From: Galeopsis tetrahit
Taxonomy: Eukaryota > Streptophyta > Magnoliopsida > Lamiales > Lamiaceae
Direction of reading: 5' to 3'
Assembly: GCA_963675135.1 (NCBI GenBank)
Contig: OY776133.1
Span: forward strand, 40,083,494 to 40,147,493
Length of the DNA stretch: 64,000 nucleotides
Each line of letters starts with the position of its first letter. The stretch's first letter is position 1. The position numbers were made by a program, and so were the translations under genes. Below are positions 44,294 to 56,547 of the stretch, piece by piece. The notes under the pieces are model-generated. The model worked only from the letters and a program-made list of their open reading frames with translations. It was not told where the DNA came from and searched no databases.

Positions 44294-46061
44294 ATGAGTG
44301 CTAACATGCGTAAGTTGCCTAAGTTTTCAGTGGAGGATTATGATTACTGGAAGATAAGGATGAGGAAGAATCTCACATCAGTCCACTACAAGATGTGGTC
44401 AGTAATCACAGAAGGCCCAATCACAATCTTGACAGTCAACACTGCAATTGGTGATCCAGAAGTTCCAGTTGGTGAACTAGTTCACAAGCCTATGAAGGAC
44501 CTTACACCAGAAGAGATGAAGCAATCAAACCTTGACAGCATTGCTCAAGATTATATCATGCAAACTCTTCCAAATGAGTATATTGCAAAAGTAATCCACT
44601 GTGAGACAGCTAAAGACATGTGGGATGCATTGGCACTTCTCTGTGAAGGAACTGAGCTGATCAAGGAGAGCAAATTGTCAACAGCAGTCAAGAAGTTCGA
44701 ACACTTCAAGATGCAACCAGAAGAGTCTATTGATCAACTAGACAATAGATTTACCAAGATCATAAATGAGATTGAATCTCTTGGCAAGAAATACACAAAT
44801 AGAGAGAAAAACTTGAAGATCTTAGACTCTCTAACCAAGAAATGGAGACTCAAGAAGACCATCATCAAGGATACTCAGGATATCAAGAAGTGGTCTGCTC
44901 AAACTCTATTTCAGAATCTCAAAGCTCATGAATATGATCTTGAAAGAGAAGAAAACTCAGGAAGTGATGAGCCAACTGCAACCCCATCTACCTCCAAGAC
45001 TGTAGCTTTCAAGGCAGCAAATACAAAGGCTGCAAGTAACTCATCTGGCAAGACCTCTCTGAAAACAGAAGACTTTGAAGGATCAGACATGAGTCTGAAA
45101 GAGCAAATGGCCCTTATGATCAAGAGATTCAAAAGGATAACACTCTCAACAGCAAATATAGAAAATTCTACAGGAATTATAAAGATAGGAGAGCTGGTTC
45201 ATCTTCTAGAGAATCAAGAGAAAGAACACCAGAAAGATATCCTAGAAAGGATGTGGAGTCATCTGACAACCGAGGTTCTAGAAGAAGAGATGCCACTACT
45301 CCAAGAAAAGGCAATTCAAATCAAAAGCCTGGATCATGCTTCAATTGTCACAAACCAGGACATTATGTCTATGAATGTCCAGAGCTAAATTTGGATGACA
45401 AAGAAGAAAGAAAGCCAAGAATAGACAGAAGAAATTCAGACAAACAAGCAATAGTGACTGAAGAATCTGAATATCAAAGTGATGACCTTCCTACATCACC
45501 AGACTGTCAAATCTTCTCAGATGATTCAGATGATCTAGCTATGATGGCCATAGGTGAAAATGAGGTAAATTCCTATACAACAACTTTCCATTCACCTATT
45601 TTTTCACAAACAGATGAGATAAACTCATTAAAGGCGAATCTGAAGACACCTATTATCAATCTTTAAGAAAGGTAAAAGGTGATCTGGATATTGCCACTAG
45701 AGCTTTTATAGAAGTGGAAGAGGAGAACAAGGATTTAAGGAAAGAAATTGCTAGGTTGAAAAAGGTTAAGTTTGATAACACCCCTGAGTTGGTAACAATG
45801 AATGAAAGATTGACCAAAGAAGTGGAACTTCTTAAAGAAGAAAATACCACAATAACTCAGTTGTATGAGGGGATGTTAGAAACTCAAGCCTTGTAAACTA
45901 AGGAATTTCGTTCACTACAATCTAAGTTCGATGATCTCTTCCAAGCACACAAGCTCTTAGAAAAGGAGAAGGAATGCCTAAATCAAAAGATATCAGAGTT
46001 CAATAAAGCATCTGCTACTATTGAAAGTATCTCTGAATATTATAGATCTAATGGCAATAAG
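44294..46061 (+). pseudogene. Element F gag, first copy
   Basis: ATG at 44294 (MSANMRKLPKFSVEDYDYWK). Capsid-type domain through KNLKILDSLTKKW, then KTSLKTEDFEGSDMSLKEQ. A 1-bp deletion near 45138 shifts the frame. The zinc knuckle CFNCHKPGHYVYEC lies at 45337-45378 in the restored frame. A second deletion near 45630 and a TAA at about 45894 follow. The coiled-coil tail (EEENKDLRKEIARLKK) is readable. The segment from 45050 onward is repeated at 49515. Confidence 0.88.
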
Positions 46062-49000
46062 ATGGGTTTTGGTTATGAATTTAATCCATCAACATCCTCT
46101 CCAGCTGGGAGTAGTACACCTAACAAGTGCACTACTCAATCACATGAAAAAGATGAGTGTTCTAAACACAATGAACCTAATATGAACCAAAAGGCATCTG
46201 TACCAGCTAAGGCTAACTGTCCCAACACCAAAAATGGTAAGAGACAAGTTAACCCCAAGCCTGTACAGAGGAACAACAAACAGCCTAGACCATCTCGATT
46301 GAGACAGTCTCAGTTGTATGCTGCTCCAGCCAAGAAGAAGAAGTCTTCTTCACGCAAATCTGTTCTCTTTGCACCCCCTATCTCGTATGATATTGTGAGA
46401 ACAAAGGAGTATGGTCCATATAATCGTGTGCATCGTCCAGCTAATGCACCCAGGCCGAATGTAACTAGTCAAAAGATAATTCACATACACTCTTATAAGA
46501 GGAAACCATTTGACTATTACTTAGCTCACACAAGTAACAAATCAGACCAGCCCAAGGTGTCAACTGGTAAGATTTGGTTCTGTGATGCCCATGGAAGACA
46601 ACTCAAATGCTCAAGGTTATTCAAACGACCAATGTATATGTGGGTCCCCAAGGGTAGTACTAACACCCAAGGACCCAAGACAAAATGGGTACCTAAGACT
46701 TAACCTTTCTTGCAGGAAAGGAGGGACCTATACAGAAGAGGAGGTCTAGCAGGAGAAACTTGGTACATAGATAGTGGATGCTCCACTCACATGACAGGAA
46801 CCAAAGATCTGCTGATCAACTACATAGAGAAGAAAGGTCCTAAAGTCTTCTTTGGTGATAACGCGCACGGTAACACAAAAGGATATGGCACCCTTAAAAA
46901 TGGTGACATTGAGGTACATGATGTATCATATGTAGAAGGTCTTAAGTTTAATTTGTTATCTGTTTCTCATTTTTGTGACACTGGTTACTCAGTAAAATTC
47001 TCTTAAGATGAGTGTCTCATAAGTGATAAAAGAACAAAACAAAACCTTCTAACAGGATCTAGAAAGGGAAGTATGTATCTTGCAAATTGGAACAGTTGTC
47101 CTAAGGATACATGTCTGCTTGTGAAAATCCCTAAAGATGTCAGCTGGCTATGGCACAAACGCCTTAGTCATCTGAACTTTAAGACTATGAACAAGTTAGC
47201 AAGGGAATCCTTAGTTGATGGACTGCCTAATGAAATCTACTGTAAAGATCAGATATGTGATGCATGTCAACAAGGAAAGCAAACAAAGGTCTCCTTCAAG
47301 ACCAAGAAGACAGCATCAACCAGCAGAGTTCTTGAACTGCTTCACATGGATCTCTTTGGACCAATCACTCCAACTACTCTTACAGGAAGGAAGTATACTC
47401 TTATTGTTGTAGATGACTACTCCAAGTTTACTTGGGTTATCTTCTTATACAAGAAGAGTGAAACTCAACAGAAACTTCCTGAACTATTGAAGAGAATCCA
47501 AGTAGAGAAAGGAGAACCAATTGTGAAAATTAGAAGTGACAAGGGCACTGAATTCATTAACTCTTATATTATTGCCTATTGTACTTCTAATGGTATTCAG
47601 CATGAGACAAGTGCAGCAAGAACACCACAACAGAATGGTGTAGCTGAAAGAAGAGTCAGAACACTCAAAGAGGCTGCAAGAACACTCCTTGCTGAATTCT
47701 CAACTCCTAAGAAGCTATGGGCAGAAGCCATCAACACAGCTTGTCACACTCAAAATAGGTCAGGTATTCAGAAAATTCATGAGAAAACCCCATATGAACT
47801 GTGGAAAGGAAGGAAACCTAGAGTATCTTACTTTCATATATTTGATTGTAAGTGTTTCATTCACAACAATGGGAAGAGTAAGTTGAATGCTTTTGATGCC
47901 AAAGCAGATGAGGGGATATTTTTGGGATACTCCTCTACTAGCAAAGCATTTAGAGTACTCAACAAACGAACCCTTCTTGTGGAAGAAACACCTCATGTTG
48001 TTTTTGATGAATCTTGTGAAAAGAGTGCAGTAGAAACAGACTCAACTGCAGATAAGATGAGGAAACTAGTGATCAAGTCCAGACCAGATGAGTTTATTGA
48101 AGTCAATGAACCATTCCCTGAAGAACCAGAGGAGGATAAACCACATAGACCTGTCACTAGATCTCAAACTCAAGCTGAGCGAGCTGACCAGAATCAAGAT
48201 GTAACAATCCCAAATGCAAGGGGGAATGATCTCTTTGACACACAAGATACAGATGATGATCGACCAAATCAAGTTAACCCTCCTGATGACACTAGAACAG
48301 ATGAGAATCCAAGCTCATCTAATGCAGACACACCTGTGAGGCATACATGGAGAAACAACCATCCATCAAACCTCATCTTAGAAGGAGCAGACTCAGGTGT
48401 CAAGACCAGAAGACAACTGAATCAGAACCCCCAATCATCTATGTTCTGCTGGTGTGCTTTGTTGTCCAACATTGAACCAGCTGACATAGAAGAAGCAATG
48501 ACTGATAGCAATTGGATCACTGCTATGCAAGAAGAACTAAACCAATTCGAAAGAAATGAAGTATGGGAATTGGTAGATCGTCCTGAAAACTACAATGTAG
48601 TAGGAACAAAGTGGGTATTCAAGAATAAGAAGGACGAAAATGATGTAATAACTAGAAATAAAGCAAGGCTAGTTGCAAAAGGATACTCACAATCTGAAGG
48701 GATTGACTATGATGAAACCTTTGCTCCAGTAGCCAGATTAGAAGCCATTCGGCTGTTTCTAGCTTATGCGTCATATATGGGCTTCAAAGTATATCAAATG
48801 GATGTCAAGAGTGCTTTTCTAAATGGTATTCTGGTAGAAGAAGTGTATGTAGAGCAGCCTCCAGGATTTGAAAAAGGAGATCAAGTATATCGTCTGAAGA
48901 AGGCTCTCTATGGTCTTAAGCAAGCCCTTAGAGCTTGGTATGACACATTGTCACAATTCCTACTTGACAATGGATACACAAAAGCAAAGTTGACAGAACA

Positions 49001-49514
49001 CTTTTCAGAATACAAGGAGAAGACATTCTAATGGTGCAAATATATGTAGATGATATTATATTTGGATCACCCAATCAAGACATGTGTAAGAAGTTCTTTG
49101 AACTTATGCAAGGAAAATTCGAAATGAGCATGATGGGTGAGATGAATTACATCCTAGGACTCCAAGTCAAGCAGAGTCCAGAAGGGATCTTCATCAATCA
49201 GTCCAAGTATACCAAGAGCCTATTAGAAAGATTCAAAGCTCTACAAAGCAAGACTGCAAGAATTCCAATGATGACATCTTTCAAAATGGAACCAGATGAG
49301 TCTGGAAAGGCAGTTGATCAAGCTGAATATAGAGCACTGATTGGATCTCTACTATATCTTACAGCCAGCAGACCAGACATAACATTTGTTGTAGGAGTAT
49401 TTGCTAGGTTTCAAGCAAACCCAAAGCAAAGTCATCTAGAAGCAGCAAGGAAAATTCTCAAGTACCTAAAAGGAACAGTCAACTTAGGACTATGGTACCC
49501 TGCTGATGACAATC
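45050..49514 (+). repeat. Head-to-tail duplication in F, copy 1
   Basis: Begins AAGACCTCTCTGAAAAC inside gag and ends GCTGATGACAATC inside RNase H. The next base starts copy 2 at the same gag point. Confidence 0.93.
46062..49514 (+). pseudogene. Element F pol, first copy (PR, IN, RT, partial RNase H)
   Basis: Basic linker (46062-46703), protease WYIDSGCSTHMTG with Asp intact (46770-46772), TAA at 47004-47006 where copy 2 has AAA (Lys), GAG_pre-integrase and integrase ([37 protein letters not shown]), linker and RT ([23 protein letters not shown]). Small deletions near 48985-49010 shift the RT frame; YVDD at 49043-49054 is read from 49031. It breaks off at YPADDN at the duplication joint, so it lacks most of RNase H. 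Confidence 0.88.
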
Positions 49515-50528
49515 AAGACCTCTCTGAAAACAGAAGACTTTGAAGGATCATACATGAGTCTGAAAGAGCAAATGGCCCTTATGATCAAGAGATTCGAAAG
49601 GATGAACACTCTCAACAACAAATATAGAAAATTCTACAGGAATTATAAAGATAGGAGAGCTGGTTCATCTTCTAGAGAATCAAGAGAAAGAACACTAGAA
49701 AGATATCCTAGAAAGGATGTGGAGTCATCTGACAGCCGAGGTTCTAGAAGAAGAGATGCCACTCCTCCAAGAAAAGGCAATTCAAATCAAAAGCCTGGAT
49801 CATGCTTCAATTGTCACAAACCAGGACATTATGTCTATGAATGTCCAGAGCTAAATTTGGATGACAAAGAAGAAAGAAAGCCAAGAAGAGACAGAAGAAA
49901 TTCAGACAAACAAGCAATGGTGACTGAAGAATCTGAATATCAAAGTGATGACCTTCCTACATCACCAGACTGTCAAATCTTCTCAGATGATTCAGATGAT
50001 CTAGCTATGATGGCCATAGGTGAAAATGAGGTAAATTCCTATACAACAACTTTCCATTCACCTATTTTTTCACAAACAGATGAGATAAACTCATCTGAAG
50101 GCGAATCTGAAGACACCTATTATCAATCTTTAAGAAAGGTAAAAGGTGATCTGGATATTCCCACTAGAGCTTTTATAGAAGTGGAAGAGGAGAACAAGTA
50201 TTTAAGGAAAGAAATTGCTAGGTTGAAAAAGGTTAAGTTTGATAACACCCCTGAGTTGGTAACAATGAATGAAAGATTGACCAAAGAAGTGGAACTTCTT
50301 AAAGAAGAAAATACCACAATAACTCAGTTGTATGAGGGGATGTTAGAAACTCAAGCCTTGGAAACTAAGGAATTTCGTTCACTACAATCTTAGTTCGATG
50401 ATCTCTTCCAAGCACACAAGCTCTTAGAAAAGGAGAAGGAATGCCTAAATCAAAAGATATCAGAGTTCAATAAAGCATCTGCTACTATTGAAAGTATCTC
50501 TGAATATTATAGATCTAATGGCAATAAG
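49515..50528 (+). pseudogene. Element F gag, second copy (no N-terminus)
   Basis: Starts in mid-gag at the duplication joint. KTEDFEGSYMSLKEQMALMIKRFERMN is open here, as copy 2 lacks the 1-bp deletion of copy 1. Zinc knuckle at 49803-49844. TAG at about 50391 stops it. Without the capsid N-terminus it could not work as gag. Confidence 0.85.
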
Positions 50529-53500
50529 ATGGGTTTTGGTTATGAATTTAATCCATCAACATCCTCTCCAGCTGGGGGTAGTACACCTAACAAGTGCACT
50601 ACTCAATCACATGAAAAAGATGAGTGTTCTAAACACAATGAACCTAATATGAACCAAAAGGCATCTGTACCAGCTAAGGCTAACTGTCCCAACACCAAAA
50701 ATGGTAAGAGACAAGTTAACCCCAAGCCTGTACAGAGGAACAACAAACAGCCTAGACCATCTCGATTGAGACAGTCTCAGCTGTATGCTGCTCCAGCCAA
50801 GAAGAAGAAGTCTTCTTCACGAAAATATGTTCTCTTTGCACCCCCTATCTCTTATGATATTGTGAGAATAGAGGAGTATGGTCCATATAATCGTGTGCAT
50901 CGTCCAGCTAATGCACCCAAGCCGAATGTAACTAGTCAAAAGATAATTCACATACACTCCTATAAGAGGAAACCATTTGACTATTACTTAGCTGACACAA
51001 GTAACAAATCAGACCAGCCCAAGGTGTCAACTGGTAAGATTTGGTTCTGTGATGCCCATGGGAGACAACTCAAATGCTCAAGGTTATTCAAACGATCAAT
51101 GTATATGTGGGTCCCCAAGGGTAGTGCTAACTCCCAAGGACCCAAGACAAAATGGGTACCTAAGACTTAACCTTTCTTGCAGGAAATGAGGGACCTATAT
51201 AGAAGAGGAGGCCTAGCAGAAGAAACTTGGTACATATATAGTGGATGCTCAACTCATATGACTGGAACCAAAGCCCTACTGACCAACTATACAGAAAAGA
51301 AAGGTCCAAAAGTCTTCTTTGGTGATAACGCGCACGGTAACATAAAAGGATATGGCACCCTTAAAAATGGTGACATTGAGGTACATGATGTATCATATGT
51401 AGAAGGTTTAAAGTTTAATTTATTATCCGTTTCTCATTTTTGTGACACTGGTTACTCAGTAAAATTCTCTAAAGATGAGTGTCTCATAAGTGATAAAAGA
51501 ACAAAACAAAACCTTCTAACAGGATCTAGAAAGGGAAGTATGTATCTTGCAAATTGGAACAGTTGTCCTAAGGATACATGTCTGCTTGTGAAAATCCCTA
51601 AAGATGTCAGTTGGCTATGGCACAAACGCCTTAGTCATCTGAACTTTAAGACTATGAACAAGTTAGCAAGGGAATCCTTAGTTGATGGACTGCCTTATGA
51701 ACTCTACTGTAAAGATCAGGTATGTGATGCATGTCAACAAGGAAAGCAAACAAAGGTCTCCTTCAAGACCAAGAAGACAGCATCAACCAGCAGAGTTCTT
51801 GAACTGCTTCACATGGATCTCTTTGGACCAATCACTCCAACTACTCTTACAGGAAGGAAGTATACTCTTATTGTTGTAGATGACTACTCCAAGTTTACTT
51901 GGGTTATCTTCTTATACAAGAAGAGTGAAACTCAACAGAAACTTCCTGAACTATTGAAGAGAATCCAAGTAGAGAAAGGAGAACAAATTGTGAAAATTAG
52001 AAGTGACAAAGGCACTGAATTCATTAACTCTTATATTATTGCCTATTGTACTTCTAATGGTATTCAACATGAGACAAGTGCAGCAAGAACACCACAACAG
52101 AATGGTGTAGCTGAAAGAAGAGTCAGAACACTCAAAGAGGCTGTAAGAACACTCCTTGCTGAATTCTCAACTCCTAAGAAGCTATGGGCAGAAGCCATCA
52201 ACACAGCTTGTCACACTCAAAATAGGTCAGGTATTCACAAAATTCATGAGGAAACCCCATATGAACTGTGGAAAGGAAGGAAACCTAGAGTATCTTACTT
52301 TCATATATTTGGTTGTAAGTGTTTCATTCACAACAATGGGAAGAGTAAGTTGAATGCTTTTGATGCCAAAGCAGATGAGGGGATATTCTTGGGATACTCC
52401 TCTACTAGCAAAGCATTTAGAGTACTCAACAAACGAACCCTTCTTGTGGAAGAAACACCTCATGTTGTTTTTGATGAATCTTGTGAAAAGAGTGCTGTAG
52501 AAACAGACTCAGTTGCAGATAAGATGAGGAAACTAGTGATCAAGTCCAGACTAGATGAGTTTATTGAAGTCAATGAACCATTCCCTGAAGAACCAGAGGA
52601 GGATAAACCACATAGACCTGTCACTAGATCTCAAACTCAAGCTGAGCGAGCTGACCAGAATCAAGATGCAACAATCCCAAATGCAAGGGGGAATGATCTC
52701 TTTGACACACAAGATACAGATGATGATCGACCAAATCAAGTCAACCCTCCTGATGGAACTAGAAAAGATGAGAATCCAAGCTCATCTAATGCAGACACAC
52801 ATGTGAGGCATACATGGAGAAACAACCATCCATCAAACCTCATCTTAGGATGAGCAGACTCAGGTGTCATGACCAGAAGACAACTGAATCAGAACCCCCA
52901 ATCATGTATGTTCTGCTGGTGTGCTTTCTTGTCCAACATTGAATCAGCTGACATAGAAGAAGCAATGACTGATAGCAATTGGATCACTGCTATGCAAGAA
53001 GAACTAAACCAATTCGAAAGAAATGAAGCATGGGAATTGGTAGATCGTCCTGAAAACCACAATGTAGTAGGAACAAAGTGGGTATTCAAGAATAAGAAGG
53101 ACGAAAATGATGTAATAACTAGAAATAAAGCAAGGCTAGTTGCAAAAGGATACTCACAATCTGAAGGGATTGACTATGATGAAACCTTTGCTCCAGTAGC
53201 CAGATTAGAAGCAATTCGGCTGTTTCTAGCTTATGCATCATATATGGGCTTCAAAGTATATCAAATGGATGTCAAGAGTGCTTTTCTAAATGGTATTCTG
53301 GTAGAAGAAGTCTATGTAGAGCAGCCTCCAGGATTTGAAAAAGGAGATCAAGTATATCGTCTGAAGAAGGCTCTCTATGGTCTTAAGCAAGCCCCTAGAG
53401 CTTGGTATGACACATTGTAACAATTCCTACTTGACAATGGATACACAAAAGGCAAAGTTGACAGAACACTTTTCAGAATACAAGAAGGAGAAGACATTCT

Positions 53501-53985
53501 AATGGTGCAAATATATGTAGATGATATTATATTTGGATCACCCAATCAAGACATGTGTAAGAAGTTCTCTGAACTTATGAAATGAAAATTCGAAATGAGC
53601 ATGATGGGTGAGATGAATTACTTCCTAGGACTCCAAGTCAAGCAGAGTCCAGAAGGGATCTTCATCAATCAGTCCAAGTATACCAAGAGCCTATTAGAAA
53701 GATTCAAAGCTCTACAAAGCAAGACTGCAAGAAATCCAATGATGACATCTTTCAAAATGGAACCAGATGAGTCTGGAAAGGCAGTTGATCAAGCTGAATA
53801 TAGAGCACTGATTGGATCTCTACTATATCTTACAGCCAGCAGACCAGACATAACATTTGATGTAGGAGTATGTGCTAGGTTTCAAGCAAACCCAAAGCAA
53901 AGTCATCTAGAAGCAGCAAGGAAAATTCTCAAGTACCTAAAAGGAACAGTCAACTTAGGACTATGGTACCCTGCTGATGACAATC
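49515..53985 (+). repeat. Head-to-tail duplication in F, copy 2
   Basis: 4471 bp against 4465 in copy 1, with few differences. After GCTGATGACAATC it continues with the normal RNase H sequence (TAGAATTGAGTGG). Confidence 0.93.
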
Positions 53986-54461
53986 TAGAATTGAGTGGAT
54001 ACTCTGACTCAGATTATGGTGGATGTAGAATAGATAGGAAATCCACATCTGGAACCTGTCAATTCCTAGGCAACAAGTTGATATCATGGTTCTCAAAGAA
54101 GCAAACTTCAGTTGCAACCTCCACCACTGAGGCAGAATATATGGCAGCTGGAAGTTGTTGTAGTCAGCTGCTCTGGCTAGTTCAACAACTCAAGGATTAC
54201 AATATAGAGGCAAGAGAAGTTCCTATCTACTGTGATAGCAGCAGTGCCATTGCCATCACTCAAAATCCAGTCCTCCACACAAGGTGCAAGCATGTCGACA
54301 TTCGACACCATTTCATAAGAGACCACCTTGAAAAGAAGGACATCAAGATGGAGAAAATTCACACAGATATCCAAAGAGCAGACATCTTGACTAAGCCCCT
54401 AGCTGAAGAAAGGTTCAAGACCCTATGCTACAACTTAGGACTCCTTGATCCAAGCACATGA
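50529..54461 (+). pseudogene. Element F pol, second copy (PR, IN, RT, RNase H)
   Basis: Linker 50529-51170. Protease reads WYIYSGCSTHMTG: catalytic Asp is Tyr (TAT at 51237-51239). Integrase is open with zinc-binding HHCC, DDE pattern and QNGVAERR to 52853, where a TGA ends it. RT resumes at 52869, with TAA at 53418-53420 and TGA at 53583-53585 around an intact YVDD (53513-53524). RNase H is complete (SDSDYGGCRIDRKSTSG, TSTTEAEYMA, CDSSSAIAI, DILTKPL) to 54461. Confidence 0.88.
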
Positions 54462-55120
54462 AGAGCAAAGATCAGTCGAAGACCTCAGCTGATACAATTG
54501 CAGCAGACTAGGAGAATCAGATGAGGTGAATAGACACCCTCATCTTCAGGTAAGTACTTTCCCAATGAAGACAAATAAAGCTGAGTGAAAACATAGAGAC
54601 ATTTAATCAAGGGTGAATCAATGATACCTTAAGAATCCTTGATAAAATACTCTACAATCTGCATTGCATAATATATACATATATTCAGAAGAGTTGAACA
54701 AAGTTAATTGGCATCTGTACTCAAACAATGTATACATATGTATAATAATAAACTATTCTTCATAAAATACTTTATCATTATACATGCATACAGTACACTA
54801 TTGAGTTATACTTGGTTGGATTAATACACCATCCTCACCGACTCAACAGTATGCAAGCACTGTACGGATTTCAAATAACTCTTGTTCAAAATCTATAATT
54901 TCTGCATTCCACAAGATAAAGTCTGAATATCTTTAAATGTGAACCCTTAGATCAAGAATCTCATTGTTGATCTTAAGAAGTAGCTTTTCAGAAATTCAGA
55001 CCTATCAACTCTATAGTTTTGTCATCTTTCACTCCACCACCTCATTTCTACCTCTATAAAAGGAGGAAGTTATGAGAATACCTAAGAACAGAATTACTAA
55101 TTATTATTCTTGTTTCAGGT
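54462..55120 (+). promoter_or_regulatory. Element F spacer with aORF promoter
   Basis: The interval between RNase H and aORF has no ORF. CTCTATAAAAGGAGG gives a TATA box at 55055-55062. TATTCTTGTTTCAGG ends at 55119, a good 3' splice-site match two bases before ATG 55121. Element C keeps the same TATA and acceptor (25238-25310). Suggests a separate aORF message. Confidence 0.5.
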
Positions 55121-56322
55121 ATGGAGAAAATCGAAAGAAGAGATGGCATGGACATCATCCCTCAACCAAAGACTTGGGTGAAGGAGATGAAGATCTGTCC
55201 AGAAGATGGAGATGATGCAGATCAGCATACTTGGTTTATCCAACGTAAGTATGTACCTGAAAAGTAAAGGAAGGATAGACGTTTTAGTTGAAAAATAAAG
55301 GAAGGAGAGATGCAGAGGACAAAGTAGCAAACAAGCAGAGCTTCTTCTCCAGGGGGAAGTTCTACATGGAGAGCTTGTTACCAAAGGCTACTATGTCAAA
55401 ACAAATCAAGCAGACCCTACAGGTGGAAATTTTGAATGCCATGAAGCCTTTTGCGGCTGCCCTTTCTGAAGCCAAAAAGGGGGAAGATGTACTGATAAAA
55501 GCTCTGGAGAAGTCTACTGCTCAGCAAGCTGAACTAGTAGTAGCACAAGATGACTTGAATGAAACCTTGGGAGGTTTGAAAAGTAAAATCAAGAACAGAC
55601 AAGGAAAAGAAGCTGTTCAAGAAGAAACCCAAGCTCCTGCCAAGAGTCTACAGATCACTGCCCCTGTAGAACAAGTTCCTGAAAAGAGGATGACAAGGAA
55701 AAGGAAGGCAGATGAGCAAGCTCAGACAAGTGAGAAGTCAGCTCCAGCAGAGCCTACTACAGAAGAGAAAGAAGCTTTAGAGCTGAAGAAAAGAAAGTTG
55801 CTTGAAGCTCAAGAGCTTAAGCAAAAGAAGCTCAATGATGCGAAGGCACTCAAGGCCAAATTTGAAAGGAAGGTGGCCAAACTCAGGAAAGCACTCAAGG
55901 ACAAAGCAAAGGAAGACAATGTCCTGGTGTTTGATAGCACTTATGTGGATTATTTAGCTCTTCAAGATGAGCTACCAAGATGGTATCCCCTGAAGAAGAA
56001 GTGGCAAATCCAACACCACATAGTGAGGAAATTTAGCCCTCTCCCCACTTATGAAGATGAATTCCTTCAGTTTAGTCAGTTCATGAACTTTGAAGATCAA
56101 GAATTCTGGAAAGAAATAGTCAATACAGCCAAAGAGCTTGACAACTGCAGAATCCTAACCCCTGAAGAACCCAAATGGGATGCACCCACTCTGGGCTCTG
56201 GAAGAACATACAAGATAGAAGTGAAGAGGATTCTAGAAAATATCTACAAAGATGAGAATGTTACAGACTTGCAACACATGGAAGATGTTCGAGTTCGTCT
56301 GTACCTTGCCTTTCGCATCTGA
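55121..56322 (+). pseudogene. Element F accessory ORF (truncated)
   Basis: A 48-codon frame (MEKIERRDGMDIIPQPK) opens at 55121 and stops at 55267. It contains GTAAGT (55245-55250), a splice-donor match. From about 55385 a second frame carries the conserved aORF C-terminal third: KPFAAALSEAKKGEDVL, KKRKLLEAQELKQKKL, LPRWYPLKKKWQIQHHIV, ending YLAFRI at 56322. The N-terminal domain and serine/proline-rich middle seen in C are absent. Full natural C-terminus, unlike C. Confidence 0.75.
55471..55486 (+). other. Internal polypurine tract in element F aORF
   Basis: GCCAAAAAGGGGGAAG, sharing CAAAAAGGGGGAA with the 3' PPT 1.06 kb downstream. Confidence 0.7.
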
Positions 56323-56533
56323 AGAAAAGAAGACCTGATGAAGACTACCTTAGAAGTTCAAAGAAACTATTACTTGTAATCTGTAAAAGTTTCATATATA
56401 TTCAAGTATTAGTTCCTTTTTGTTCACAAGACAAACTCTCATTGTCTTCATCAGATACTTCAACCTTAAGCTATTTTATAAACTCTTATCTTATTTATTA
56501 AGAGCATTTATCAAGTAGAGTTTTGGCTTCATC

Positions 56534-56547
56534 AAAAAGGGGGAAAT
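56534..56547 (+). other. Element F 3' polypurine tract
   Basis: AAAAAGGGGGAAAT directly before the 3' LTR. Confidence 0.9.

Noticed and set aside
55245..55353. A 109-bp intron in the F accessory ORF (GTAAGT to TCTCCAG)
   Set aside because: Splice signals look fair, but joining them would not put the upstream 41 codons in frame with the conserved downstream frame.
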